A DNA stretch of 64,000 bases. Origin: Ophiocordyceps camponoti-saundersi (nom. inval.) (taxonomy: Eukaryota > Ascomycota > Sordariomycetes > Hypocreales > Ophiocordycipitaceae). The notes beneath the pieces were generated by a model, which saw only the letters and a list, made by a program, of their open reading frames with translations, was not told the origin of the DNA and searched no databases. Below are positions 52,430 through 64,000 of this stretch, in pieces. Location of the stretch: contig PDHQ01000148.1 of the NCBI GenBank assembly GCA_003339415.1, forward strand, positions 1 through 64,000, read 5' to 3'. Position numbers and translations under genes: made by a program. Each line of letters begins with the position of its first letter. Position 1 is the first letter of the stretch.

Positions 52430-54925
52430 ACTTTTTCTTTTTTAGGAAAGGGCGATTCTTTAGCTTATATTAAGTTTAGGCGTTTCTCCTTCTAGGTTAT
52501 AAAGCTTTAGACTTAGATATTAAAAGTATTAATATCGATTAGGCGTTCTAGCACCTTATTCGGATTATCCTTAATTATAGCGTTTATAAAGTTATCTAAA
52601 CTATTTATTTATCTAATTTCCTTTATAAACCTTTTTTCTTTTATAGTCCTAAGCTTTACTAAATATTTATATAGCGAGTATAAGTTAGTATAGATAATAG
52701 TTTAGATTACGCTTAATCTAAGTTTAGACTAAATTCTTATTAATATTAAGCTAATAAAAATATTAATATCGAAGCCGGCTAATATCTTATATATTTCGGA
52801 CGCTAGTACGGACTATATTACTTTTTTATACTTTATTAAGCTTTAATAAATAATATTCCTAAAAAGCGTAAACTTATCTTTACTATTAGTTTTTTATCTA
52901 AATATAATAACGTATCTAATCTATAAGGATAGGTCGGAGTTATTCGTAAAAAAACTATTAGTAAAAATATAAAACTTTATATTATTTAATAATATAAGGA
53001 TATATTATAATCCTTAGTTTTAGTATTTTTATTACTATTATAGCTTTTTATTAAGCTTCTTATAGTTTTTTTTATCTAAAGATTATTTTTAGGTAGCGAT
53101 AAAAAGATTATAAGCGGCTTTAAGTTAATAAATAGAGGCGATATAAGTACCTTAGGTAATTATTTAAGGTATTACTAAGCGTAATCTAAGGCGGAGTAAT
53201 TAATAGGTTAAATTTTAGCCGCTTAGCCCTTTTATTAAAAAGAGATTAAACTTAGGGCGAGGTTAATCTAAGATTTATTAAAGTCCGTAATATCCCCGGT
53301 TTAGAAGATAGTCTTAAGTTTAATATAGAACTAAGTAGCGGTTATCTACTTATTTTTTAGTTATCTAAAGGCCTTTATATTAAGTATAAGAGTATTATCG
53401 GTTTATAAACTAATAAGCTTAAAACGCGCTCGATCGCTATACTTAACGAGGAGGTAAGTATTAAAGGTTAATATCTATATCCGTAGCTATTAAAGATAAT
53501 AGTCTTAATAAGTCCGAAATTAGTAAATACCGGCCTTTATAATATTATATAGTAGCTTAATAACGTAAATTATAATATCTAAAAAATATTAGTCTTTTAT
53601 TTTAAGGGGAAGCGTAGCGATAATAGTCCTTTTAAGGTTAGATTATAATTATAGGTATACTTAAGTAATATTATATAAGGCTAGTTTAAAGCTTAATTAA
53701 AAGGTAGCTAAAGTAAAAGCGAGAATAAGCTACTAGCTAACTTATTATATTATCGGGGACTAAGTAAGGATAATATCCTTACCCTTATTACTATAATTTA
53801 CGATAATAAGCTTAGATTTTTTATATAAGTAATTAGTGCCTATCTTTTTAATTTCCTAAATTATATAAGCTTTAAAAACGTAAATATTATAATACTTAAT
53901 AGTATTATATTTTTTAAAAGAAAAAATACCGTAGCTAATAAGGTTATTAATCTCCTAAGTATTTAAGGCTTTAAAAAATTAGCTAGCTATTATAATTTTT
54001 CCTTTAGCTTAAAGCTTAAAAGATAACGATATATTATCCTTTTTCTTTTACGTTATAAAGGCGTTATTTATAAAAAGATTTTAAGGAATATATATAGTAA
54101 TTTTTAAATAAGGCGTTACTCGGGATAATACTAAAGTTAAGTTAATATTAAGAGGAGGTAGAGTTAGTATTAATTCGGGGCCTTTATATAGAGGTATTAG
54201 AAAGGGGCGGATATATATAAACCGGAAAAAATAAGGTTTATATAGGAGATTAACGGTAATATTATAGCTATTAATAGAAAGAAGGGTATATAGTTTTATT
54301 TATTTACTAAGTTTACGCTAAACGCGAACTTAGCTATTTAGAGGTAGCTATAAAATATTAAAGATATTAAGGCCGTTTTATATAAATAAAGCGTTACGGA
54401 CTATTTATTAAGTATAGTATTTCTAGAGTTTAGTTATAGCTTTTTAAATAATAGTAGCTTATCGTAAAGTAAAAAGGGTTAAAGCTAAGTTAAGGTATAT
54501 ATATAGGTAAGCTTTAAAAATTAAAAAGGTTAAGATAAGTTTATTAGGTTTTATTATATTATTAATTATTTTTATAGCTATTTATAAGATAGAATCTTAA
54601 CTAATATTAAGTTAAAGTTTAGCTAAGATTACCTTATAAGCGCGTTAAAGGGGGGCATAATATTATTTAACTTTCTTAACTAACTAATATACCTTAATAG
54701 GGACCTAAGTATATATAATACCTAAGGTAGCGGCCTTAGAATAAAACTCCTAAAAGTTAAAGTTTTTTCTAATATTATAATAAATAATATTAAGGGGTCT
54801 AAGGTAAGTATTAATCTAAATTATATAAAGGGTATTCTAAGTATTCTTTACGGAGAGAGATAGGAGAAACCAGGCAGCTTAGAAAGCTATAGCCTAGTTA
54901 ATAGCGTGTAGGACAGCTTATTAGT
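52430..54925 (+). pseudogene. LTR-B internal region, unidentified coding relic
   Basis: 2.5 kb between the 5' LTR and the LTR-A junction. Plus-strand frames of up to about 150 codons with only TAA/TAG breaks occur, for example at 54170-54660. GC is higher than in LTR-C. By position it should contain gag and the start of pol. I could not identify a domain, and the missing downstream part would hold RT and RNase H in most LTR orders. Confidence 0.35.
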
Positions 54926-55708
54926 TAATATAGAAGCTTAATAAAAAGCTATAAACGTAGTAAAAGCTTACGTAAAAGTAGCAGCAGCTAGGATAGTTTA
55001 TTAAGTTAGTATTAGTTTATATAAAGTTAAGTTTTAATAAGCTATATATATATCGTTATATTAGATACCTTTTTTAGCGTATTAATAGTAAGCGGTTACT
55101 AGCTAAAATACTTATTCCTAATAAGCGTCGATAGCTAGCTCTTACTTACTTATACAGCTAATATAATTCTAATATAGGGGCACCCTTTTAATATCGCCGC
55201 GCTTAATATTATTACGCTACGCCTAAAATAATAATATAGGTAGCGGCGAGGATATAAAAAGATTACGCTTAATAAGTTATATTTAATAAAGTATAATAAG
55301 CGTCGCCGCTAATATAAGCGATAATATTCGTAAATATAAGTAAAAGGTAATCGTAGATACTATAAAGGGAGCTTATAAGGGGCGCGTAAAGGAGATAAAA
55401 GTAAAACGCGCGTAATATATATTTAAAGCTAAGTTTAAAATATATTAGAAACTAAGTTAATCTTAACTTATAGCTAATATAAATTAAAGTTAGAATTAAT
55501 ATATTTTTATATTACTAGTAAATTAAAGCCTTAAAAATATTATTATCGTTAATATTATTCTCGGACTTAAAACTTAAAATAATAATCTAATAACCGCGTA
55601 GAGCGGTAAGTATATAAAGGGGTAATTTTAATATATAATAAATCTTAAGTTAAGGTTAGTAAAAGCTTATTATAATACTAACTTAAGATTAACTTAAACT
55701 TACTTTCT

Positions 55709-55746
<38 letters not shown>

Positions 55747-55808
55747 GTAAAAAGAAGAGAAAAGGAATAAAAAGCTTAGGCGTAAAGTAATTTATAAGTA
55801 AAGTATTA

Positions 55809-57675
55809 TAATAATAATAATAATATTTATACGCTAATATGCTTAATTTAGCTTAGAACTATCCTATATATATTTTAAGAGTAGGAAAAACCGGAAAACT
55901 CGGAGTAAAACCCTCCCCTTAAGCGTTACCTTAGTTTAAGGCCGGACTAGGTCCGCACCTAGCACTCTATACCTTAAATAGGTCTAATAATAATAAGTAA
56001 TTAGGAAGCTAATATATCCTCCGGAGCGGAGTTTATAATAGTAAAAATACGCGTAATCCGGGTCCGGTATAGAGTTTATATAGCTACTTATTTTCCTAAG
56101 CGTTATTATCGCTATAAACTAAATCTCCGCGCTTAATTATAGTATCCTAAATAATCTATTTAATTAAGGCTTTATTAACGCGATTAAAAAATATATAAAA
56201 GTTTTATTAGCTTATAATAAACCTTATAATAGTTAATTTTAAAAAGTAGCTTAATTATTATAGCGAAGCTATAGATAAGTTTAGAAAGGGGGTTAGAAGC
56301 GAAGCTATTATATTCGCCCTTTAGCGTTTCCGCCCTAGCTATTACTAAACTCCGGTTAGCGCTAGAGGGGAAGGAGGGGCGGTATATACGGAGTTCCGAT
56401 TTATAAATCTTTAAAGTTAGGAAATATAAATATCCTTCGCCTAATCTTACGCCGCTTTTATTTTAAGGTAAAGTTAACTTTATTTAAAGTAAGTCTCTTA
56501 ATAAAGAGGGTAATAATATAATCTTTTTCTATATACTATAAGGTAAGCTAACTTACCCTCCGCGTATAAAAAGGCGAAGTACTAGCTATATTATAGCTTC
56601 GCTATATAGTATTTAATAATATATTTAAGCTAGTAATATTTAAAATATTACTAAGGTTAGACTTTTAGCTTATAAAATTCCGTATTAAAAATCTTTACTT
56701 ATATTATTATATTTTTATTATAAATCTAATTTATATTTATTACGTTATTAATAGTAATTATAAAAAAACTCCGCTAAGTCCTTAAATAATATCTCTTTAT
56801 ATATAGTTATATTACTAAAACCTTATTTAATAACTTAATCTCCTTTTAAAAGGCCTCTTTCCCGCTTTATTATAAAGCTTACGCTAGCACCTTTTTTATA
56901 ATAAAAGTATAACCTTTACTAGTTAGGCGTGCCTTTTCTTTAAAAATAATATAAAGCTATTTTAAATTAAACTAAAGCTTATAAATAATATCTTAGAATA
57001 TTACCGTAATATTACCGCTAAGTAATTTTCTTATAATAAAAGCTTAGCCTTACTTATAAAGTTTATAGTTAATACTTATTATAGTTATTTTAAAGCTTTA
57101 AATTTAAAGTAAAATAGCGATAAAGTTAAAGTAAATTATAAGCTAGCGCTTATATTACCTAGGAACTTATTTTTTAATAATTTTCTTTAACGCTTTAGCT
57201 ATAATTATAGCTTATATTAAAAGAGTTCCGCTTCCCCTAAAGCTATAGAAAAAAGAGGAAACCGCGGCTATAATAGCTAAAAAAATATTACTAATTAATA
57301 AAATTAGAGTAAGGGGGGCGCCTCCCTAGACCCTCTTAGACTCCGCTACTTATTCGATAATTATTTATATAAAGACTAAGGCGTCCCCCGAAATAATCTT
57401 ATTAATACTCGCCTTAGCTTTTAATAAGGTAAAAAGTATAATAAACTTTTAGGTTTAAGTTTATTACGATTTAGAGTAAAGCTATATTCCGGGTAAAAAA
57501 TTTTTATAGTTATAATTAACTTATATAATATTACCCTCCTTTTTAAAGTCGCTTCGAGCGTAGCTTAAAGCTATTATTATAAGGTAATAGAAAAAGCGGA
57601 GTCCGCTTATAATATAAAAATAAGAGGTCCGTATCCGCGTCGCTTTAAGCGTAAGATTTATAGAATATATAAAAA
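55809..57675 (-). mobile_element. F1-8, full-length F1 in LTR-A-2
   Basis: A minus-strand copy with 3' tail (TAA)n at 55809-55824 and 5' end at about 57675. The 17 bp TSD is ttataagtaaagtatta (55792-55808) and ttataagtaaaatatta (57676-57692). The intact target is visible in LTR-A at about 22393-22410. It is well preserved and close to F1-3, including the stretch ccggactaggtccgcacc near the 3' end. Confidence 0.88.
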
Positions 57676-58674
57676 TTATAAGTAAAATATTAAGTTATTA
57701 ATTTACCCTACTAAATAAAGTATATATTTACCTTTCTTATAAGTAATATATTAGTATATATTAACTCCTTTTATAAATATAAGAGGTATATACCTTTTAA
57801 GTATAAATACCCCCCCCCCTTTTAAAAAATTTTTTTTCCCTTCCCTTTTTATAATTACTTTAGTTTTTCTTATTTATTTTTCGTAAATAACTTAGCGAAA
57901 GTTTACTAAATATTACGTTTTTTATTTAATATATTATATTATATTTATTCTTCGTTTCTTTAATTCTTAAATTAAAAAAAGAATATTACTAAGAGATTAT
58001 AATACCCTTAAAGTTAAGAATTACGCTACCTTAGGAGTATTATAATATAAAGATTATAATAACCTAGCGGAATTATAAATATTATAGTATAGGAACGCTT
58101 AGTATTATAAGAAGGAGATAACTCTCGCTAGCTATAGGAGTTTACTAGTTAATAGGGGAGATTCCCCCTCGCGCGGCTAGTATTTATTAGGGGTTTTTAA
58201 AATAAAACGCCTTAGTAATATCCTTATAGCTAGCTTATATTATATTTAAGAGAGTTACTTATTAATTCCTTAATCTAAAAATAACTAAGCTAAGGGACTA
58301 GCTTATAATAGCGGCTAATAATATATAATATTAAGCTTTATATTAGCGATAATATATAGCGTTAAGTTTACTACTTAAACCTTATCTATTATTTACGAAG
58401 TATAAATAATAAGGAGATATAATATATAGCTTAATACGTATTATTTTAAAAAATTATATTAAAATTATTAAAAAATATATTAGATATTAGTATAATATTA
58501 ACCTAAGTTTATCTATAAATTAATAAGGTAAAGGTATTTACTAATCTTAAACTATATAAGTTTTTAGAAATAAAGAAATAATTCGATTTATAAAAGCTAT
58601 TAAAGAAACCTAATTATACTTAGATTACTTACTTAATAAATATATATTCCTAACTATAAAAAAAAAGCTACTAA

Positions 58675-59182
58675 TATTAGAATATATATATTACTAGCTA
58701 CTTAGGAATATAATACGTATTAAATACGCGTAGTATATATTATAAAGATAACTATCTTTATATAAATAGAGTAAGAGGTTAAGAATACGTATAAAAAGAA
58801 GTTAAACTTAAGATAATACTAATCTAAGATTAGTATAATATTAATATAATATACGAAGTTAATATAAGAGAAGGATAGGGAAGTAGTTAGTAGGAAGAGG
58901 AATATATATATAATATACTTACTTTTCTATACTCTTAGAGAGAGAGATAAGTTATAAATAAAGTTATTATTTCATCTTTTATAACTTTATTAGCTAGAGT
59001 ATATTATATAGTAAATATAATATTCCTATACGCTATATAATCCGGATAAGTTACCCGAACTTTATTATTTAGGTTAATATAATATATATATTCTAAGTTT
59101 AATCTATTAGTATCTTTACTATAAGAAGTTTATAATATAACTTTAGCTACCTATTTAGCTTAAGAAGGATGCTTAACTAATA
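58675..59182 (+). repeat. 3' LTR of LTR-A-2
   Basis: 508 bp, same ends as the other LTR-A repeats, preceded by an A-rich polypurine-like run. Followed after 8 bp (ttaattag) by the LTR-B 3' LTR. Confidence 0.85.
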
Positions 59183-59190
59183 TTAATTAG

Positions 59191-59600
59191 TATTAGTTAG
59201 CCTTTATAATATATATATAGGAGTTAATAGCGATTATTAATACTAAAAGTATAATTCTTCTAGTTTATAATATTCGTCTATATCTTCTTTAAAACGAAGG
59301 GAATTTTATATTTACTTATATATAAAATATTTTTACGTATATTCTCTTCTTCTATACTTAATATTAGATTAAGTATAATCTAATCTCTTCCTAAAACTAA
59401 TCTAATATTAACTAGGAGTTTATTAAAGCTCTTATCTAAAATACTATAATAAAAATATAATCGAAACTTACCTTACTTCTTATTACCTAAGTCCTTCTAA
59501 TATGTTCTACGTAATATACCCCTTTTCCCCTTATTCTAAGTATATATAGATCTTGTTCTATACTTATATAAATTTTAGTTATTTTTATATAAGTCTAATA
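59191..59600 (+). repeat. 3' LTR of LTR-B
   Basis: 410 bp, collinear with 52015-52423, followed by TSD gtagt. Most differences between the two LTRs are C/T or G/A. Confidence 0.85.
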
Positions 59601-59605
59601 GTAGT

Positions 59606-59793
59606 AATTTAGATTTTTTTATAATTATTATTTTAATTCTTAAAAGATTTTTACTTATACTTATACTTTTTATAATAGCTATTTTATAATCTTACGATTA
59701 GTAGCTAGCTTATCTCCCTCTTTTATATACTATATCTAGTAGCTAGCTTAGTATATATACTTATTAGAAGATTATATATATAAGCGTATATTA
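59606..59793 (+). repeat. 3' LTR of LTR-C, second part
   Basis: 188 bp matching 38666-38846 plus 40726-40731, ending gtatatta next to the TSD gtttt. Completes the LTR interrupted by LTR-B. Confidence 0.8.
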
Positions 59794-59895
59794 GTTTTAC
59801 TCTAAGTTCTCTAGTTTTTCCCCCTCTTAGAATATATATAAGATAGTTTTAAGCTATATAAGGTATACTAGCGTATAATTTATTATTATTATTAA

Positions 59896-61029
59896 TATAT
59901 AGTATTAAATAGTTTAATTTAATCTTATAATTTAAAACTAAATAAAAGATTTTATAATAATAAGATTAAAGTTTAGCGTAGAATTATATAAGCTATAAAA
60001 TTAAGATAATAATATTATTTAATAATAATAGCTAAGTATTTAAGGATTTTAATAAATTATTAAATTAGAAAGCGGAATAAGTTTTAATTAAGTTAAGCGG
60101 GAGCTACTTTAAATAGGTTTAGTTATAGCTATTTATTATTATAAGAAAAGTAGCTTTATATAAAGTAAGGAAGGAAGGATAATATAAGTAAAATAGAAAA
60201 AAAAATAAGAAAAGGGATTATAAAAAGATCTTTATAAGTATAAGATATCTCCCCCTTTTTTAAAAATAAGTAAATAAAAACAGTTTAAAGCGTATAATTT
60301 TCCTAAATAAACTAACGCTAAAAGTCTTTTAATTTAAAGAAATATATATATCTAATAAAAGAAAACTTAGTTTTACTAAATATTTAATAATTATAAGTAT
60401 TATAAGTAAAGGTAAATTATTAAAGTATCTATTAGGAGCGCCTTAAAGTAAAAGATTAGTAAATAATATTAAAAGCTTAAAAAATAAATATAAGTTTATT
60501 AAAAAATTTACCTAATTTATTTAAAAAAAGTTTATTATTTTATCTTCTTTATCCCCTTCCCTTAATAAATTAAATTAATTTAATACTTATATATTTTATA
60601 TTAATATAAGGGAGTATTACTAAACTAAAAAATAAATATTATATTATAATAGCGTTAGCTTTATTAATAAAGCTTAAGCTATTTATTAAATACCTAAAAA
60701 ATATCTTAGCTAAAAAGTATCTTAATTAATATAATACTAATATAATATTATTAGATATTTAAGGAGAAATATATAATATTATTATTAAAGAGATTTTCTT
60801 TTCTAGTCTTTATAATAAAGCTACTAACTAATATAATAAGTTAGATAATAAAAATTATACTTTATTATAATTAGTAACTTTATTTATAGATAAGTTTAAA
60901 GAGGTAAACTTAGTTATAAAAAGTACCTTTATTATAAAAGTATATAAATTTAAGTAGGAGAAGGGCGAATTATTAGCTATATATATTAAAAAAGCTAAGG
61001 CTCTCTTTAGCTAAGTTAAGTTAAAAATT
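59896..61029. other. Unassigned old sequence, possible coding relic
   Basis: 1.1 kb of host sequence for F1-6 and F1-9, continuing at 62928. A plus-strand frame is partly readable at 60480-61020. It may be the upstream part of the LINE whose ORF1 follows at 63045, but no motif confirms this. Confidence 0.35.
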
Positions 61030-61046
61030 AAATATATTTTTCTTAT

Positions 61047-62911
61047 ATAATAATAATATTTATATACTAATATGCCTAATATAGCCTAAAACTATCTTAT
61101 ATATATTTTAAGAGTAAGAAAAACCGGAGAACTTAGAGTAAAACCCTCCCCTTAAGCGTTACCTTAGCTTAGAGCCGGACTAAGCCCGCACCCGGCACTC
61201 TATACCTTAGATAGGTCTAGTAATAATAAATAATTAGGAAGCTAATACTTCCTCCGAAGCGGAGTCCGCGGTAGTAAGAGTACGCGTAGTTTAGGTCTAA
61301 TACGGAGTCCGTATAGTTACTTATCTTCCTAAGTATTATTATTATTATAAACTAAATCTCCGCGCTTAATTATAATATCTTAAATAATTTATTTAATTAA
61401 AGCTTTATTAATATAATTAAGGAATATATAAAAGTTCTATTAGCTTATAATAAATTTTATAATAGCTAGTTTTAAAAGGCGGCTTAATTATTATAGCGGA
61501 GCTATAGATAAGTTCGGAGAAGGGGTTAGAAGCGAAGCTTTTATATTTGCTTTTTAGCGTTTCCGCCCTAGCTATTATTAGACTTTAGTTAGCGCTAAAA
61601 AGGGAGAAGGGGTAATATATATAAAGTTCCGATCTATAAATCTCTAAAATTAGAAAATATAAGTATTTTTCGCCCGGTCTTATATTACTTTTATTTTAAA
61701 GTAAAGTTAACTTTACTTAAAGTAAGTTCCTTAATAAAGAGGGTAATAATATAGTTTTTTTCTATATACTATAAGGTAAGCTAACTTACTCTCTATATAT
61801 AAAAAAGCGGAGTATTAGCTATATTATAGCTTCGCTATATAATATTTAGCGATATATCTAAGCTAGTAATATTTAAAATATTATTAAAGTTAGACTTTTA
61901 GCTTATAAAATTCTATATTAAAAATCTCCGCTTATATTATTATATTTTTATTATAAATTTAATTTATATTCGTTATATTATTAATAGTAACTATAAAGGA
62001 ACTCCGCTAAGTTTTTAAATAATATTTTTTTATATATAATTATATTACTAAAACTTTATTTAATAACTTAATTTTTTTTTAAAAGGCTTTTTTATTATTT
62101 TATTATAAAGCTTATATTAGTACTTTTTTTATAATAAGAGTATAACCTTTACTAATTAAGCGTACCTTTTTTTCGAAAATAATATAAAGCTATTTTAAAT
62201 TAGACTAAAGCTTATAAATAATATCTCGGAATATTATTATAATATTACCGCTAAATAATTTCCTTACTATAAAAGCTTAGCTTTACTTATAAAGTCTATA
62301 ATTAATATTTATTATAATTACTTTAAGGCTTTAAACTTAAAGTAAAATAATAATAAAATTAAAATAAATTATAAGCTAATACTTATATTACTTAAGAACT
62401 TATTTTTTAATAGTTTTCTTTAGCGCTTTAGCTATAACTATAGCTTATATCGGAGAAATTCCGCTCCCCTTAAAGCTATAGAAAAAAGAGGAAATTATAG
62501 CTATAATAGCCGAGGAAATATTATTAATTAATAAAGTTAAAGTAAGAAGGGCGCCTCCCCGGACTTTCTCGGACTCCGCTACTTATTCGATAATTACCTA
62601 TACGAAGACTAAAGCGTTCCCCGAAATAATCTTACTAATACTTACCTTAGCTTCTAATAAGGTAAAAAGTATAATAAACCTTTAAGTTTAAGTTTACTAT
62701 AATTCGGAGTAAAGCTATATTTTAGGTAAAAAATTTTCGCGGTTATAATCGACTTATATAATATTACCCTCCCCCCCGGAATTACTCTAAGCGTAGCTTA
62801 AAGCTATCGCTATAGGGTAATGGAAAAAGTAAAGTCTACTTATAATATAAAAATAAGTAGTTTATATCCGCGTTATTATAAGCGTAGAATCCGTAAAATA
62901 TATAAAAAGTT
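61047..62911 (-). mobile_element. F1-9, full-length F1
   Basis: A minus-strand copy with a short TAA tail (61047-61055) at the 3' end and 5' end at about 62911. The TSD is about 16 bp, aaatatttttcttata at 62912-62927, and the same with a 2 bp insertion at 61030-61046. The ORF1 relic is collinear with F1-3. Intermediate mutation level. Confidence 0.85.
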
Positions 62912-62927
62912 AAATATTTTTCTTATA

Positions 62928-64000
62928 AACTTTTTAAATAAAATAATAAAAAAATAAATAAAAATAAGTAATATAAATATATTATTATTTAACTTTTTAT
63001 AAAAACGGGATAGGACTTATTATTTAATTTTTCGCTTTTTACTATATATTTATTATTAAGAAGGAGTTAATAGCGCTTGCGGCGGCTTTAGCCGGGGCTT
63101 AAGGGGTAAGTAACGCGCTTATAATCGTAAATAAAGGTATACGGGGACTAGGATAATCCTTATAATACCCCTAATTTAGCTAAGGATAATATAATAATAG
63201 CGTTAAAATAGGAGGAGAAGCGGAGTAAGTATAGGACTTTTATAATAATAATATAAAGGAAGCTTATAATAAATTAGCTACGGTAATACTTACCGTGGCG
63301 TTTTCCGATATTTAGAATATTATAATAGCTTTTAAAGCTAAATTTTATAAAAAATTTATAACCCCCCCGGACTAAAATATTACCTAACTTTTACTTAAAA
63401 TTACTAAGTTAATTAAGAAGATAGTTACTTAAACTATATAGAAAATACTTCTATAAACTATTAGCTTTAATATTAGTTTAACTTAGCTATAATAAGCTTT
63501 TATAGCTATTATTAGTAGTATAGTAATTAAACTTATTTTTAGTTATTTTAATAAAAAAGTTATTATATTTATAAAAGATATTATAATTAATATAAATACT
63601 TTATAGCTAACTTTATAAAAAATTATATAAGCTATAAATATAGCTTTAAAATATAAAGCTATATTAGCTATAAGATAACTTTTTAATAAAAATATAATAG
63701 TTATATTTTATTTAGAATATAAGAAATAAGTAAGCTTAGTTAAGTAAATTTTTATTATTTTTAGTAAAGGGGCAGTTTATAGCTAGAAAACTTTCTCTAT
63801 TATAGCGAAGGGAGTATAAGTAAGGGCTACTTATAGCAACTAAAATATACTCTTATAATAAATTAAAAAATATAATAAGGTTAATATCGCTTAAGTTTAA
63901 GCACTCTAGCCTTATAGCGAGGGAGCTACGCGTAATTATATTATCTTAGGAATTATTAATATAATAAACGCTAATAAACTTATATAAAATAGCTTAATTA
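62928..64000 (+). pseudogene. LINE ORF1 (gag-like) relic, cut by the window edge
   Basis: A plus-strand frame readable from about 63050 to the end (over 300 codons), with TAA/TAG breaks at likely Gln/Trp codons. It begins with an Ala/Leu-rich helix. It then shows the fungal LINE gag core: Ala-Ile-Arg-Gln-Leu-Phe-Asn-Lys-Asn-Ile-Ile-Val-Ile-Phe near 63690, followed by Phe-Ser-Lys-Gly-Ala and Lys-Thr-Phe-Ser-Ile-Ile-Ala-Lys-Gly-Val. The knuckle region would lie beyond 64000. It resembles the TadA and TadB ORF1 cores but is not the same sequence. Identification is by eye. Confidence 0.5.

Larger units (their letters stand above)
54926..59182 (+). mobile_element. LTR-A-2, 5'-deleted LTR-A element with F1-8 inside
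   Basis: Homologous to 21540-24089 of LTR-A (internal part and 3' LTR) once F1-8 is removed. The 5' LTR and the first 0.7 kb of internal sequence are missing at a sharp junction near 54926. It supplies the uninterrupted version of the poly-C region that is broken by the assembly gap in the other copy. Confidence 0.8.
52015..59600 (+). mobile_element. LTR-B retrotransposon in the 3' LTR of LTR-C
   Basis: LTRs of 409-410 bp (52015-52423 and 59191-59600) start tattagttagcc and end aagtctaata. The 5 bp TSD gtagt is at 52010-52014 and 59601-59605. The internal part keeps about 2.5 kb of its own sequence. From about 54926 it is replaced by the 3' two-thirds of an LTR-A element whose 3' LTR ends 8 bp before the LTR-B 3' LTR. 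A deletion between a nested LTR-A and the LTR-B body best explains this. Confidence 0.82.
38260..59793 (+). mobile_element. LTR-C retrotransposon, about 10 kb before insertions
   Basis: LTRs start taatatagg and end gtatatta, i.e. a TGATATA...TATATCA-type inverted end after RIP. The 5 bp TSD gtttt is at 38255-38259 and 59794-59798, on either side in F1-6. The 5' LTR is 38260-38846 plus 40726-40731 (split by F1-7). The internal part is 40732-51608 (holding TadA-3). The 3' LTR is 51609-52014 plus 59606-59793 (split by LTR-B). Without guests the internal part is about 8.9 kb, long for an LTR element. Superfamily not determined. Confidence 0.8.
36484..59895 (+). mobile_element. F1-6, F1 copy split by LTR-C
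   Basis: A plus-strand F1 whose 5' part is 36484-38259 (start taacttttatata) and whose last 100 bp (gttttactctaag to tagcgtataa plus ATT tail) lie 21.5 kb away at 59794-59895. Joining them restores an ordinary F1 sequence around the gttttact site seen in F1-3. The TSD is weaker than in other copies (ttaatatata-rich on both sides). It sits only 9 bp from the TSD of F1-4, head to head with it. Confidence 0.75.

Overview
The window looks like the AT-rich, gene-free heterochromatin of a filamentous ascomycete (Pezizomycotina) with very active repeat-induced point mutation (RIP). CpA and TpG are almost absent over about 64 kb. The sequence is built from TpA, and stop codons sit where CAA, CAG, CGA or TGG codons would have been. 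I see no intact host gene, no tRNA or rRNA gene, and no functional transposon ORF. All species and family statements are inferences from sequence patterns; no database was searched.

Almost everything is explained by a few families of dead retrotransposons inserted into one another. I name them here. (1) F1: a 1.87 kb LINE-like unit with a constant 5' end (taactttta), an (ATT)n 3' tail and 12-17 bp target-site duplications (TSDs). Its only decayed ORF reads as a LINE ORF1 (gag) with a CCHC knuckle. Nine copies are present. (2) TadA: a 7.2 kb Tad1-like LINE with ORF1 (CCHC) and ORF2 (reverse transcriptase, F-[VI]-D-[DN]-T-N motif), with two full-length and two 5'-truncated copies. (3) TadB: a second 7.3 kb LINE of the same type. 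(4) LTR-A (508 bp LTRs), LTR-B (409/410 bp LTRs) and LTR-C (about 593 bp LTRs): LTR retrotransposons with 5 bp TSDs. (5) A further LINE ORF1 relic enters the right edge.

Layout. 1-2755: an inverted pair of F1 copies. 2756-14929: unassigned old sequence broken by TadA-1 (3132-12263, itself holding F1-3) and a 300 bp TadA end (13413-13714). 14930-36458: one F1 copy (F1-4) split by TadB (15203-26270, holding LTR-A) and by F1-5 (26661-35221, holding TadA-2). 36484-59895: another F1 copy (F1-6) split by LTR-C (38260-59793). LTR-C holds F1-7 in its 5' LTR, a truncated TadA in its internal region and LTR-B (52015-59600) in its 3' LTR. LTR-B contains part of an LTR-A element that in turn holds F1-8. 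59896-64000: old sequence with F1-9 and the LINE ORF1 relic. Nearly every junction is fixed by a TSD that can be read on both sides.

The most interesting biology is F1: a gag-only LINE derivative that outnumbers its presumed helper and shares its 3' terminus (tagcgtata plus an A/T-rich repeat tail) with TadA. The one technical defect is an N gap at 22629-22637, where a poly-C run and a noisy second copy of the left flank mark an unresolved assembly overlap.
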